A stretch of 64,000 nucleotides of DNA from Ectothiorhodospiraceae bacterium 2226 (GCA_013348725.1 CP054689.1:608501-672500); one strand, 5' to 3'; shown: positions 37,161 through 46,458, counted from the stretch's first letter. Translations and numbers: made by a program. Notes: generated by a model from the letters alone, not told the origin.

Positions 37161-38162
37161 ATGCCTGCAGCGAAAGTGGTAGTGATCACCGGTGCGTCGG
37201 CTGGCGTGGGCCGCGCGACCGCCCGGCTGTTTGCCCGCGAGGGGGCGAACGTGGTGCTGCTCGCGCGCGGGCGCGCCGGGCTCGACGCGGCGGCGCGTGA
37301 GGTGCGCGATGCCGGCGGCGAGGCGCTGGTGATCCCGTGCGATGTGGCCGACGCGCCGCAGGTCGAGGCGGCCGCGGACCAGGCCGAGGAGGCCTTCGGT
37401 CCGATCGACCTCTGGATCAACAACGCGATGGTCACGGTGTTCTCGCCGTTGAAGCTGCTCGAGCCTGAGGAGTTTCGCCGCGTCACGGATGTGTGCTACC
37501 ACGGCGCCGTGTACGGCACCATGGCGGCGCTGCGGCGTATGACGCCGCGCGACGCCGGCACGGTCATCCAGGTCGGCTCGGCACTCGCCTTTCGCGGCAT
37601 CCCGCTGCAATCGGCCTACTGCGGCTCCCAGTTCGCGCTACGCGGCTTCACCGAGGCGGTGCGCAGTGAATTGATCCACGAGAGCAGCCGGGTGCATGTC
37701 GGGATGGTGCAGCTTGGCGCGATGAATACGCCCCAGTTCGGCTGGGCGCGCAGCCACCTGCCCTATCATCCCCAGCCGCTGCCGCCGATCTACCAGCCGG
37801 AGGTGGCTGCCGAGGCCATTCGTCACGTGGCGCACCACCGCCGCCGTGAGATCTGGGTCGGCAAGGCCACCGCGCAGACCATCCTCGGCAACCGCGTGGC
37901 GCCCTGGCTGCTCGACCACGTGCTGGCGCGCAAGGCCTGGAGCGGACAGCAGACCGACGAGCCGCTCGAAGGCGGGCGCACGGGCAATCTGTTCGAGCCC
38001 ATCGACGAGGACCACGGCGCGCGCGGGCGCTTCGACGCCGAGGCCAGCGAGCACAGCGTGCAGCTGAAGGCCTCGCAGCACCGTCATTGGCTGGCGCTGG
38101 GGGCGGCGGTAGCAGGCGTGCTGGCCGCGAGCGGGGCCCGACGGCGCACACGCCGCGCCTGA
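37161..38162 (+). CDS. Short-chain dehydrogenase/reductase with altered catalytic lysine
   Basis: This encodes 333 residues. The Rossmann motif is TGASAGVG (10-17), with CDVAD, the NNA motif in WINNAM (85-90), catalytic Ser near 140 and Y153. The YxxxK motif reads Y153-CGS-Q157, with Gln for the catalytic Lys. A C-terminal helix at about 307-325 (LALGAAVAGVLAASG) and an Arg-rich tail suggest membrane anchoring. Related SDRs of about 330 residues with this tail are common and largely uncharacterised. Without the lysine it may be non-catalytic or use another proton path. GGAGG lies 10 bases before the ATG. Confidence 0.9.
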   Translation: MPAAKVVVITGASAGVGRATARLFAREGANVVLLARGRAGLDAAAREVRDAGGEALVIPCDVADAPQVEAAADQAEEAFGPIDLWINNAMVTVFSPLKLLEPEEFRRVTDVCYHGAVYGTMAALRRMTPRDAGTVIQVGSALAFRGIPLQSAYCGSQFALRGFTEAVRSELIHESSRVHVGMVQLGAMNTPQFGWARSHLPYHPQPLPPIYQPEVAAEAIRHVAHHRRREIWVGKATAQTILGNRVAPWLLDHVLARKAWSGQQTDEPLEGGRTGNLFEPIDEDHGARGRFDAEASEHSVQLKASQHRHWLALGAAVAGVLAASGARRRTRRA

Positions 38163-38261
38163 CGCGAGGGCAATCCCTGCGCTCTGCTTATACTCAGGGA
38201 GAGCGCTCGAGTAGAGCAGCGGAAACTGCGCAGCATCCTCACATGGACAAGGAGGTGCATG

Positions 38262-38546
38262 ATGAGCGACGCACACGTAACCACCGATCACGCCGCGATC
38301 CGCCAGTGGGTCGAGGCGCGCGGCGGGCGCCCGGCGGCGGTGAAGAACACCGGCGCCGGCGACGATCCCGGCATCCTGCGCATCAACTTCCCCGGCAGCG
38401 AGGCGGACGACAAACTCGAGGACCTGTCCTGGGACGCGTTCTTCGACAAGTTCGAGGATCAGAACCTCGCCTTCCTACATCAGGACGAACTGAAGGACGG
38501 GGCCGAGAGCCGCTTCTTCAAGCTCGTCAATCGGGACGCCTACTAG
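38262..38546 (+). CDS. Conserved small protein of unknown function
   Basis: This encodes 94 residues. Of two adjacent ATGs, 38262 has the better spacing (six bases) from AAGGAGG; 38259 is only three bases away. The sequence resembles a widespread family of about 95 residues: an N-terminal helix IRQWVEARGGRPAAV, then GILRINFPG, then LEDLSWDAFFDKFEDQNLAFL and a C-terminal RFFKLVNR. Proteins of this kind are soluble and acidic. I know of no function. It is an isolated gene behind the SDR, with its own ribosome site. Confidence 0.8.
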   Translation: MSDAHVTTDHAAIRQWVEARGGRPAAVKNTGAGDDPGILRINFPGSEADDKLEDLSWDAFFDKFEDQNLAFLHQDELKDGAESRFFKLVNRDAY

Positions 38547-38589
38547 CGGACCCACAGAACCCCGTGCCGCGCTCCACCGGTCGATGCAT

Positions 38590-39630
38590 TCACGCCGCGT
38601 CCGACCGCCGCGCACCACTTTCGGGATCGAACAGGTGCAGGCACTCGCGGGGGATGTGAAAGCTCGCGGTCTCGCCCTCGCGCAAGGGCTCGTCGGGCGC
38701 CGCGCGCCCCTTGATCCGCCCGCCCTGCCAGTGGCCGACCACCCAGAGGTCGCTGCCGGTGGGCTCCAGTACCTCAACGCGGGCGGCAAGTGCGTCCGCC
38801 GCGCCGCCGCCCGCGCGCACCTGCACATCGGCCGGGCGTATTCCGATCAACGCGTCGCGCGCCTGCGCGGGCGCCAGTCCCGCGTCGGCGAGCGCGGCGC
38901 CCTCCAACAGATTGATGGGCGGGCTGCCGACGAACTCGGCCACGAAGCGCGTGGCCGGTGTGCGGTAGAGCGCCAGCGGCGTGTCGACCTGCTCGATGCG
39001 CCCGGCGTGCATCACCGCGACGCGATCCGAAAGCACCATCGCCTCCTCCTGATCGTGCGTGACGTACACCGTGGTGATGCCGTGCGTCTCGTGCAGGCGC
39101 TTGAGCTCCTCGCGCATCTCCAGACGTAGGCGCGCATCGAGGTTGGACAACGGCTCGTCCATCAGGAACACGCGCGGGCGGCGCACCAGCGCGCGGCCCA
39201 GCGCCACGCGCTGGCGCTGCCCGCCCGACAGGGCGCGCGGGCGCGCGGCGAGCACCGCGTCGAGCCCGAGCGCCGCCGCCACGGCGTGCACCTCGCGCGC
39301 GATCTGCGCGCGCGGCAGGCGCCGCACGCGTAGCGGAAAGGCGATGTTCTCGAACACGCTCATGTGTGGGTACAGGGCATAGCTCTGGAACACCATGGCC
39401 ACGTCGCGCGCGGCGGGCGGCAGGTGATCGGCACGCGCCTCGTCCAGATAGAGCGCGCCCGCGCTGGGCGCCTCCAGACCGGCAATCAGATTGAGCGCGG
39501 TGGACTTGCCGCAGCCGCTCGGCCCCAGCAGGGTGAAGAACTCCCCATCGCGGATGGCGAGGTCGAGTCCCTCGATGATGGACTTGTCCGCGTAGCGTTT
39601 GCTCAGTCGCTCGAAGCGTATGCTCGCCAT
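38590..39630 (-). CDS. Sugar ABC transporter ATPase (MalK/UgpC type)
   Basis: This encodes 346 residues. Walker [11 protein letters not shown]-loop VFQSYALYPHMSVFENIAFPL, signature LSGGQRQRVALGRALVRRP, Walker B VFLMDEPLSNLDARLR and the switch VTHDQEEAMVLSD fill the first 235 residues; a TOBE-type domain follows (IGIRPADVQVRAG). It energises import by the two permeases encoded upstream and is last in the operon, 29 bases after the MalG-like gene. The substrate is not evident from the ATPase. Confidence 0.95.
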   Translation of the reverse strand: MASIRFERLSKRYADKSIIEGLDLAIRDGEFFTLLGPSGCGKSTALNLIAGLEAPSAGALYLDEARADHLPPAARDVAMVFQSYALYPHMSVFENIAFPLRVRRLPRAQIAREVHAVAAALGLDAVLAARPRALSGGQRQRVALGRALVRRPRVFLMDEPLSNLDARLRLEMREELKRLHETHGITTVYVTHDQEEAMVLSDRVAVMHAGRIEQVDTPLALYRTPATRFVAEFVGSPPINLLEGAALADAGLAPAQARDALIGIRPADVQVRAGGGAADALAARVEVLEPTGSDLWVVGHWQGGRIKGRAAPDEPLREGETASFHIPRECLHLFDPESGARRSDAA

Positions 39631-39659
39631 CCAGTGCTCCTTGTTCTTCTAGGCCTCGG

Positions 39660-40472
39660 CTATTCCTTGACCGCCCCCGTCGTGAGGCCCGCCACGATGC
39701 GCCGCTGGAACAGGAACGCAATCACCACCAAGGGGATGATCACCGTGATGGTGGCGGCCGCGATCTCGCCCCACGGCACCTCGTGCAGGCCCGGAAACTG
39801 GGCGATCTCCACGGGCACGGTGCGCGAGGCGGTGGTGGAGGTGAAGGTCAGCGCGTAGAGAAACTCGTTCCAGGCGGCGATGAACACCAGCAGCCCGGTG
39901 GCGACCAGCCCCGGGACCGAGAGCGGCAGCAGCACGCGCCGAAACGCCTGCAGCGGCGTGCAGCCGTCCACGCGCGCGGCGCGGTAAAGCTCGTCGGGGA
40001 TCTGATGCAGGAACGCGGTGAGCAGCCAAATGGCGAGCGGCAGCGAGAAGCTGGTGTACACCAACACCAGCGCGAGCAGCGTGTCGCGCAGGCCCAGACC
40101 GACAATCAGCAGGTACAGCGGGCTCACCGTCGCGATGGGGGGAAACATCGAGGTCGCCAGCACCGCCAGCAGGATGAGCGCCTTGCCGCGCACCGGCAGC
40201 TTGGCCAGTGCGAAGGCGGCCAGCGAGCCGGCGGCGAGCGCCAACGCGGTGGTGCCGGCCGCCACGATCAGGCTGTTGGCGATGATGCGCGCGAGGGGGT
40301 GGTCGCCGAGCACCGCGAGGTAGTGCGCGGTGCTCGCGCGCGTAGGCAGCAGCGGCGGCAAGGTGGTGAGCTCGTGCTCGGGCGTCAGCGAGGTGACGAA
40401 CTGCCAGAGCAGCGGCGCCAGGCTGTAGAACGCCACCACGGCCAAACCTCCGTACAGCCAGACCCGCTTCAT
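39660..40472 (-). CDS. Sugar ABC permease (MalG type)
   Basis: This encodes 270 residues with six helices. The EAA loop is ELYRAARVDGCTPLQAFRRVLLPLSVPGL, and TSMFPPIATVSPLYLLIVGLGL plus AWNEFLYALTFTS are typical of carbohydrate-type CUT1 permeases. The ATG at 40472 overlaps the MalF-like stop by ATGA. It forms the inner-membrane channel with that protein. Confidence 0.94.
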   Translation of the reverse strand: MKRVWLYGGLAVVAFYSLAPLLWQFVTSLTPEHELTTLPPLLPTRASTAHYLAVLGDHPLARIIANSLIVAAGTTALALAAGSLAAFALAKLPVRGKALILLAVLATSMFPPIATVSPLYLLIVGLGLRDTLLALVLVYTSFSLPLAIWLLTAFLHQIPDELYRAARVDGCTPLQAFRRVLLPLSVPGLVATGLLVFIAAWNEFLYALTFTSTTASRTVPVEIAQFPGLHEVPWGEIAAATITVIIPLVVIAFLFQRRIVAGLTTGAVKE

Positions 40473-41320
40473 TGCCAGGCGCGCCGCAGGCGCAGCGTGA
40501 AGCCGACGGTGATCAGCGCCACCAGGGCGAAAGTCACCGCCGCCAGCGCCGAGCCGTAGCCGAAATCCAGAGTCTGGAACAGGATCTTGTAGGCGTAGAT
40601 CGACAGCGTCTCGGTGCTGTTGCCGGGGCCGCCGCCGGTCAGCACGTACACCACGTCGAACACCCGGAAGGCGTCGATCACGCGCAGGATGAGCACGATG
40701 AGGATCAGCGGCGCGAGCTGCGGCAGCGTGATGCGCCGGAACATCAGCCACGCGGAGGCGCCGTCCACGCGCGCCGCGCGGTACAGATCGCGCGGGATGC
40801 CCTGCAGGCCCGCGAGCAACAGCAAGGCGACGAACGGGGTCATCTTCCACACGTCGGCGGCGATCGCCGCGTGGATGGCGAGGGTCGGATCGCCCAGCCA
40901 GTTCACCGGTGCGCCGAGCAGGTAGTTCAGCACCCCGAACTCGACGTTGTACATCCACTCGAACATGCGCGCGGAGACCACCGTCGGCACCATCCACGGC
41001 ACCAGCACCAGCGCGCGCATCATGCCCTGCCCGCGAAACGCGTGGCGCAGCAGCAGCGCGATGCCGAGCCCCAGCGCGAGTTCGACCGACACGGACACCA
41101 CGGTGAAATACACCGTGTTCCACAGCGCATTCCAGAAGCGCGCGTCGGCCACCACACGCAGATAATTGTCCGCGCCGACGAAGCCCGCCTCGGGGGCGAG
41201 CAGCGAGGCGTCGGTCAAGCCCAGCCAGATGACGTAGACGCTGGGAAAGCCCGTGAACACCAGCAGCAGCAACACCGCCGGGGCGAGAAAGCCCGCCGCC
41301 TGCCGGTGCACGCCGTTCAA
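40469..41320 (-). CDS. Sugar ABC permease (MalF type)
   Basis: This encodes 283 residues, a compact MalF-type permease with six helices. The EAA loop is LYRAARVDGASAWLMFRRITLPQLAPLILIV. FLAPAVLLLLVFTGFPSVYVIWLGLTD is the first helix and GGGPGNSTETLSIYAYKILFQ is a CUT1 landmark. It overlaps the binding-protein gene and the MalG-type gene by ATGA on each side. Confidence 0.94.
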   Translation of the reverse strand: MNGVHRQAAGFLAPAVLLLLVFTGFPSVYVIWLGLTDASLLAPEAGFVGADNYLRVVADARFWNALWNTVYFTVVSVSVELALGLGIALLLRHAFRGQGMMRALVLVPWMVPTVVSARMFEWMYNVEFGVLNYLLGAPVNWLGDPTLAIHAAIAADVWKMTPFVALLLLAGLQGIPRDLYRAARVDGASAWLMFRRITLPQLAPLILIVLILRVIDAFRVFDVVYVLTGGGPGNSTETLSIYAYKILFQTLDFGYGSALAAVTFALVALITVGFTLRLRRAWQ

Positions 41321-42585
41321 AACAGCGCCGCCTCGGCCTGGCGCTGGGCATCGCGCAGCGCCGCCTCCGGGCTCTTGACGCCGGCCACGGCGGCCGAGAA
41401 TTCCGCCTGCAGGATCTGCGACAGGCGCGCGTAGTGCGCACTCACCGGGCGCGGCCGCGCCTGTTCGAAGATGGGATAGAACAGCGCGAGCTGCGGCTGG
41501 GCGGCGCGTAACTCGGGGTCGTCATAGAGATCGCGGCGCGCGGGTTGAAAGCCGTAGGCAAGCGCCAAGGCCTTCTGCGCCTCGCGCGAGGTGAGGTAGG
41601 CGACCAGGGCCTCGGCCTGCTGCGGGCGGCGCGAATGGGGATTGACCGCCAACTGCCACCCGCCCAGCGTGGCGGCCGCCTCGCCGCCGGCGAAGCGCGG
41701 CAGGGCCGACACCCCTACCCGGCCGCGCACCGCCGACTCGGGCCGCTCGAACAGCGCCCAGGCGTAGGGCCAGTTACGCAGGAACAGCGCGTTGCCGTCG
41801 CCGAAGATGCGCCGCGCGGGCTCTTCGGTGAGCGTGGTGACGAACCGCGGCGTCACCCCGTCGCGCTGCACCAGAGCGACCAGGAAGCTGAGCGCCTCGC
41901 GGTTCGCCGGGGAGTCGATCACGGGTGCACCGTCGCGCCATACCTCGCCGCCGTTGCTCCACAGGTACTCCAGGACATTGGTCACCAGCCCCTCGTACTG
42001 ACGCCCCTGCCAGACGAAGCCGTACATCCCCTCCTGCGGCGCGATGCGCTGCGCGGCCGCCCGCAACTCCGCCCAGCTCTCGGGCGGCGCCGTGTCATGG
42101 CGGGCCAGCACGTCCTTGCGGTAATACAGCAGCCCCGCGTCGATGAACCAGGGCGCGGCGTACAGCCGTCCGCGGTAGGTCACGGCCTCGCGGGGGCCGT
42201 CGAACAGCGCGGCGCGCGTATCGGGGTGCAGGGCATCGGTGAGGTCGCGCAACCAACCGGCGGCGGCGAACTCGGGCACCCAGATCACGTCCACCGCGAA
42301 CACGTCGAAGCTCGCGGCGCGCCCGCGCAGGTCGATCACATAGCTCTGGCGCTGTTCGTCGCTGCCGGAGGGCAACAACTCCTGGCGCACGGTCAGGCCG
42401 GTGCGCGCCTCGAAGTCGTCCAGCAACGCGCGCAGCGCGCGCGGGTCGCCGAACAGCTTGGCGTGCTTGAAGACCAGCGTGTCGTCGGACGGGGGCGGGT
42501 GGCAACCGATAAGCGCGGCGAGGAGGCCGAGCGCGAAGGCAATGAGGACAAAGCACCGCGCCCCGCGCCAGCCGGCGCGGAGCAT
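41317..42585 (-). CDS. Sugar ABC extracellular solute-binding lipoprotein
   Basis: This encodes 422 residues from ATG 42585; an earlier TTG at 42645 would add 20 residues before a complete lipoprotein signal. The lipobox is LLAALIGC. The mature part has the MalE/UgpB fold: VFKHAKLFGDPRALRALLDDFEARTG, FDVFAVDVIWVPEFAAAGWL, LYAAPWFIDAGLLYYRKDVL. It captures a saccharide or polyol and delivers it to the permeases. Resemblance to trehalose- and glucosylglycerol-type binding proteins suggests a compatible-solute role, but this is inference. Confidence 0.92.
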   Translation of the reverse strand: MLRAGWRGARCFVLIAFALGLLAALIGCHPPPSDDTLVFKHAKLFGDPRALRALLDDFEARTGLTVRQELLPSGSDEQRQSYVIDLRGRAASFDVFAVDVIWVPEFAAAGWLRDLTDALHPDTRAALFDGPREAVTYRGRLYAAPWFIDAGLLYYRKDVLARHDTAPPESWAELRAAAQRIAPQEGMYGFVWQGRQYEGLVTNVLEYLWSNGGEVWRDGAPVIDSPANREALSFLVALVQRDGVTPRFVTTLTEEPARRIFGDGNALFLRNWPYAWALFERPESAVRGRVGVSALPRFAGGEAAATLGGWQLAVNPHSRRPQQAEALVAYLTSREAQKALALAYGFQPARRDLYDDPELRAAQPQLALFYPIFEQARPRPVSAHYARLSQILQAEFSAAVAGVKSPEAALRDAQRQAEAALF

Positions 42586-42660
42586 GGGCGGTGCACCGCT
42601 CGAAAGAGCGGCATGATGAAGGCGCTTGTCGCGGGTGAGGGCCAAGACCCGTCGACGCGC

Positions 42661-42915
42661 CTAGCGGCGGCGCAGGGCGTCGATCAGGTCGGCCTTGTTC
42701 ATGGTGCTGCGGCCCTCGATATCCAGCTCCTTGGCCTTCTCATACAGATCCTCGCGACGCCAGTCCTCGTACTTGGGTGCACGGCCACCCTTGCGTCCGG
42801 TGGCGTGGCGCGGCGAGTTGGCGATACGTGCGGCTTTCTCCTTGCTCGCGCCCTGCTCACGCAGACGCTCGTACTGACTGTCGTCCTTGATCTGCGGTCC
42901 GTGATCCTTGGTCAT
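42661..42915 (-). CDS. DUF7218/Rho N-terminal domain protein
   Basis: This encodes 84 residues. The N-terminal half MTKDHGPQIKDDSQYERLRE and SKEKAARIANSPR is the widespread KDHGP family. The C-terminal half YEDWRREDLYEKAKELDIEG to DLIDALRRR is a SAP/Rho_N-like helix-extended-loop-helix, a nucleic-acid-binding fold. It is basic and soluble. The function is not known; a DNA- or RNA-associated role is likely. GGGAGA precedes the ATG. Confidence 0.88.
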   Translation of the reverse strand: MTKDHGPQIKDDSQYERLREQGASKEKAARIANSPRHATGRKGGRAPKYEDWRREDLYEKAKELDIEGRSTMNKADLIDALRRR

Positions 42916-43004
42916 CCGTGTCTCCCGGACGGACGATGTGCCCGTGCAGCGCCACCGTCCTCATACTCAGTCTGGCCCACACGCGGGCAGGGTCAAGTGC
43001 GCAC

Positions 43005-43835
43005 TTACTGCGCCAGGGACGCGCCGCGGCTGCTCGCGCGGCCGCTCCAATGCAAGGTGTCCTGATCCGTGCCGCGCGGACGCGCCGCACCGACCATGTC
43101 CTCGCCCGCGACGGTGCCGGAGAATTCGTAGACGTGCGCGCCCGGCGCGGTCACCGTGAAGCTCAGACGATCGCCGTCCAGGCGCACCGCCTCCAGCGGC
43201 ACCAGCACGCCGTCGATCTCCGCCTCGCCGTGCACCTCCTGAAACACCTGGTCGAGGCGCAGATCGAAGGCGAGCGGGCCCTCCTCTCCGCGCGCCGCCA
43301 CGCGCCAGACCCCGCTGACCTCGGCCGGTACCCGCCAGAAGTACACCACGCGCCCCTGGACGTGGCGCACCTCGTCCGGCTCCCACTCGCCCATGTCGAA
43401 GGCGTGCGAGACCACCGGGGTGCCGGGCGCGAGCTCGCGCAGCAACTTGGGCCGCAGCTTGATATTCACCGTCGACAGCAAGTACAGCGTGACCGCGTCG
43501 GCCTCGCTGAGATCGAGGTCGAACAGGTTGCCCTCGATAAACTCGACCTGGTCGGTCACGCCCGCGACACGCGCGTTCTCCCAGCTCTCGTCGATGCGGT
43601 TGGGGTCGATGTCGATGCCGACGGCGCGCGCGCCATAATCCTTGGCCGCGCTGATCACGATGCGCCCGTCGCCCGAGCCCAGGTCGTACAGCACGCTGTC
43701 CGGCCCGATCTCGGCGAGCTCCAGCATCTCCTCCACCACATCCATCGGCGTGGGAACGTAGGGCACATCCCGCGCCCCGGCGGCGGCCACCCACAGCAGC
43801 GCGGTCAATCCCGCAGCGGTCCATGCCATGCGCAT
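43005..43835 (-). CDS. Class I SAM methyltransferase-fold protein with signal peptide
   Basis: This encodes 276 residues from ATG 43835, with AAGGAGG seven bases upstream. A clear signal peptide (MRMAWTAAGLTALLWVAAAG then ARDVPYVP) precedes a Rossmann methyltransferase domain with motif I VLYDLGSGDGRIV, acidic GIDIDPNRID and QVEFIEGNLFDLDL. About 110 further residues form a beta-rich domain (DGDRLSFTVTAPGAHVYEF). Export would place it where S-adenosylmethionine is scarce. Its start shares a base with the permease stop (TGATG), so translation is coupled. Confidence 0.9.
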   Translation of the reverse strand: MRMAWTAAGLTALLWVAAAGARDVPYVPTPMDVVEEMLELAEIGPDSVLYDLGSGDGRIVISAAKDYGARAVGIDIDPNRIDESWENARVAGVTDQVEFIEGNLFDLDLSEADAVTLYLLSTVNIKLRPKLLRELAPGTPVVSHAFDMGEWEPDEVRHVQGRVVYFWRVPAEVSGVWRVAARGEEGPLAFDLRLDQVFQEVHGEAEIDGVLVPLEAVRLDGDRLSFTVTAPGAHVYEFSGTVAGEDMVGAARPRGTDQDTLHWSGRASSRGASLAQ

Positions 43836-45205
43836 CAACTACCTCCTTGTTTGACCGAAGCGGACACCAGCCCGCGGCCGCGACCCGCCCACCACAACAT
43901 CGGCACGCCCAGGACGAGCAGCGCCACTCCCAACAACGCGCCCAATCCCGAATAGGCGAGGCTGGCATACAACATGTAGGTGCTGCTGCCGACGAACAGG
44001 ATCGGCAACACGGGATACAGCGGGACGCGGAAGGGCCGCGCCACCTGGGGCTCGCGCACGCGCAGCACGATCAGCGCCAAGCCCGTCAGCAGGAAGAACA
44101 GCCAGAACACGGGCGAGACATAGTGCACCATGGTCTCGAAACCGGAACGCTGCTGGGCGCCGATAAACACCAGCGCCAGCGCCACGGCGCCCTGCACCAG
44201 CAGCGCGCCCACCGGCGCGTTGCCCTGCGCGCGCCACCGCGCCAGAAAGCCCAGCGCAGGGAAGTCGCGCCCCAGCGCGAAGTTGGTGCGCGCGCCGGTG
44301 AGGATGGTGACATTGATCGAGGCGAACACAGCCACCGCAATGAGCGCGCTGACCAGGCGCGCCGCGTTGTCCCCCAGCACGGCGCGCATGGCGTCGGCGG
44401 TGACCACTTCCGAGCCCGCCATGGCGTCCACGCCGAGCATGCGCAGGTAGGCGAGATTGACCAGCAGATAAGCCAAGGTGATCAGGCCGATGCCGACCAC
44501 CAGCACGCGCACCATGTTGCGCCGCGCACCGCGCAGCTCCGAGGAGACATAGGCCGCTTCGTTCCAGCCGCCGTAGGTGAGCAGCACGAAGATCATGGCG
44601 AGCCCGATCGCCTCGCCCGGGCGCAGGCCGCCGGCCGGTTCCGCGGCGGGCACCGCGCCGCCGCCGAGGGTGAGGCCCAACACGATGATGGTCAGCAGCC
44701 CGCCGAGGGTGATCAGCGTCATCGCATTCTGCAGCCCGGAGGCCTGACGCAGTCCGACCAGATTGAGCCCGGTGAGCAGCACCACCGCGGTCGCCGCGTA
44801 GATCGCCGCGCCGTTCTCGCCAAGGGGCCAAAGGGCGCTGGCGTAGTCGCCGAATACAAAGGCCAGCAGCGCGATGGAGCCGGTTTGCAGCACCGCCAGA
44901 CGCGACCAGCCGAACAGAAAGCCGAGCCGCCGCCCGTAGGCGCGGCTCAGGTAGTGGTACTCGCCGCCGCGGGTCGGATAGGCGCTGGCGAGCTCGGCGT
45001 AGCACAGCGCGCCGATGAGGGACACGATGCCGCCCAGTAGCCAGGCGGTGAGGATCAGCGGTTCACTGCCCAGGCTGCCGGCGACGATGGCGGGCGCCTT
45101 GAAGATCCCGGCGCCGATGACCAGGCCGACGATGATGGCGACCACGTCGATCGGCCGCAACGCATGATGCGCAGAGCCTATGGACTCGGGCGGCTTCGCC
45201 CTCAT
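43835..45205 (-). CDS. APC-family amino acid permease
   Basis: This encodes 456 residues with about 12 helices. IIVGLVIGAGIFKAPAIVAG is the unwound TM1 that binds the amino group, ARPTRGGEYHYLSRAYG-like YPTRGGEYHYLSRAYGRRLG is the TM2/3 landmark, and TYGGWNEAAYVSSELRG is TM6. It belongs to the LAT/APC group and imports or exchanges an unidentified amino acid at the inner membrane. It is translationally coupled to the exported methyltransferase downstream, an unusual pairing. Confidence 0.93.
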   Translation of the reverse strand: MRAKPPESIGSAHHALRPIDVVAIIVGLVIGAGIFKAPAIVAGSLGSEPLILTAWLLGGIVSLIGALCYAELASAYPTRGGEYHYLSRAYGRRLGFLFGWSRLAVLQTGSIALLAFVFGDYASALWPLGENGAAIYAATAVVLLTGLNLVGLRQASGLQNAMTLITLGGLLTIIVLGLTLGGGAVPAAEPAGGLRPGEAIGLAMIFVLLTYGGWNEAAYVSSELRGARRNMVRVLVVGIGLITLAYLLVNLAYLRMLGVDAMAGSEVVTADAMRAVLGDNAARLVSALIAVAVFASINVTILTGARTNFALGRDFPALGFLARWRAQGNAPVGALLVQGAVALALVFIGAQQRSGFETMVHYVSPVFWLFFLLTGLALIVLRVREPQVARPFRVPLYPVLPILFVGSSTYMLYASLAYSGLGALLGVALLVLGVPMLWWAGRGRGLVSASVKQGGS

Positions 45206-45367
45206 GCACGACCTCCCCTGGCGTGAGCACGCACGGGCCGCACGACGGTCAGGCGGGAATCGGCCGGCCTGTCGTCGACGCGGACGCGCAGGATTTACCG
45301 AAGTGTAGGCGACGGCACTCGGCGCTGCCGCCGCTTGGCGCGGCGAGGCTTTCGGGAATTCCTAGAC

Positions 45368-46450
45368 TTACAGAAGATCGAGCTGCTGCGGCCCGTGGCG
45401 CGGGGGTGCGAATCGGCCCGCGTCCAGGGCCGGCCCCGGTCCGTCCAGACCGAGCCGCCGGCGCGCGAGCCGGAAACGCTTGGCCAGCAGCTCGGCGAAC
45501 ACCCCCTCGCCGCGCATGCGGGCGCCGAAGCGCGCATCGTAGGCCTTGCCGCCGCGCGTGTCGGCCACGCGCGCCATCACGTGCTCGGCCTTCAGGGGCG
45601 CGTGCACCTGCAGCCAGTCTCGGAACAAGCCCTCGACCTCCAGCGGCAGGCGCAGCAGCACATAGCTCGCCGTCTGCGCCCCCGCCTCGGCGGCCGCCTG
45701 CAGGATGTCCTCGAGTTCGGCATCCGTGAGCACCGGGATCAGCGGAGCCACCATCACCCCGACCGGCACCCCCGCCTCGGCCAGCCGCCGCACCGTCTCC
45801 AGGCGCCGCTGGGGCGCCGCGGCCCGCGGCTCGAGTCGGCGCGCGAGCGCGCGGTCCAGGGTGGTGATGGAGACGTACACCGCGGCGAGGTTCTCGGCGG
45901 CCATGGGGGCGAGGATATCGAGGTCGCGCTCGACCAGCGCGGACTTGGTGACGATTGCCACCGGGTGACGGTGTTCGGCCAACACCTCGAGGATCTGGCG
46001 CGTGATACCCCACTCGCGCTCGATGGGTTGATAGGGATCGGTGTTGGTCCCCAGCGCCAGGGTCCGACAGCGGTAGCCCGGGCGCGCGAGGGCCTCGCGC
46101 AGCAGACGGGGCGCCTCGGGCTTGGCCACCAGACGCGATTCGAAGTCCAGCCCCGGCGACAGCCCCAGGTAGGCGTGGGTGGGGCGCGCGAAACAATAGA
46201 CGCAGCCGTGTTCGCAGCCGCGGTAGGGATTGATCGAGCGGTCGAAGGGGATGTCGGGCGACTGGTTGAAGGCGAGGATACTGCGTGTGGCGTCCAGGCT
46301 CACCGTGGTGCGCAGCACCGGCGCCTCCTCGTCGGCGCGCGCCCAGCCGTCGTCGTAGGCCTCGCGCCGGTGGGCGTGGAAGCGGACGTCCGGATTGTCG
46401 GTCGCGCCGCGGCCCTTGCGCGGGTCGCGGCGAACGGCGTCGTCACTCAC
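45368..46450 (-). CDS. PA0069-family radical SAM protein
   Basis: This encodes 360 residues from GTG 46450, which follows the asparaginase stop by 8 bases and has GAGG upstream; a longer reading to 46501 overlaps that gene. The cluster motif is C79-EHG-C83-VY-C86 (INPYRGCEHGCVYCFARP), with LALGTNTDPYQPIE and VTKSALVERD as family landmarks. It is related to spore photoproduct lyase but of unknown function. It is probably co-transcribed with the upstream isoaspartyl peptidase gene. Confidence 0.92.
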   Translation of the reverse strand: MSDDAVRRDPRKGRGATDNPDVRFHAHRREAYDDGWARADEEAPVLRTTVSLDATRSILAFNQSPDIPFDRSINPYRGCEHGCVYCFARPTHAYLGLSPGLDFESRLVAKPEAPRLLREALARPGYRCRTLALGTNTDPYQPIEREWGITRQILEVLAEHRHPVAIVTKSALVERDLDILAPMAAENLAAVYVSITTLDRALARRLEPRAAAPQRRLETVRRLAEAGVPVGVMVAPLIPVLTDAELEDILQAAAEAGAQTASYVLLRLPLEVEGLFRDWLQVHAPLKAEHVMARVADTRGGKAYDARFGARMRGEGVFAELLAKRFRLARRRLGLDGPGPALDAGRFAPPRHGPQQLDLL

Positions 46451-46458
46451 GTGTGGCC

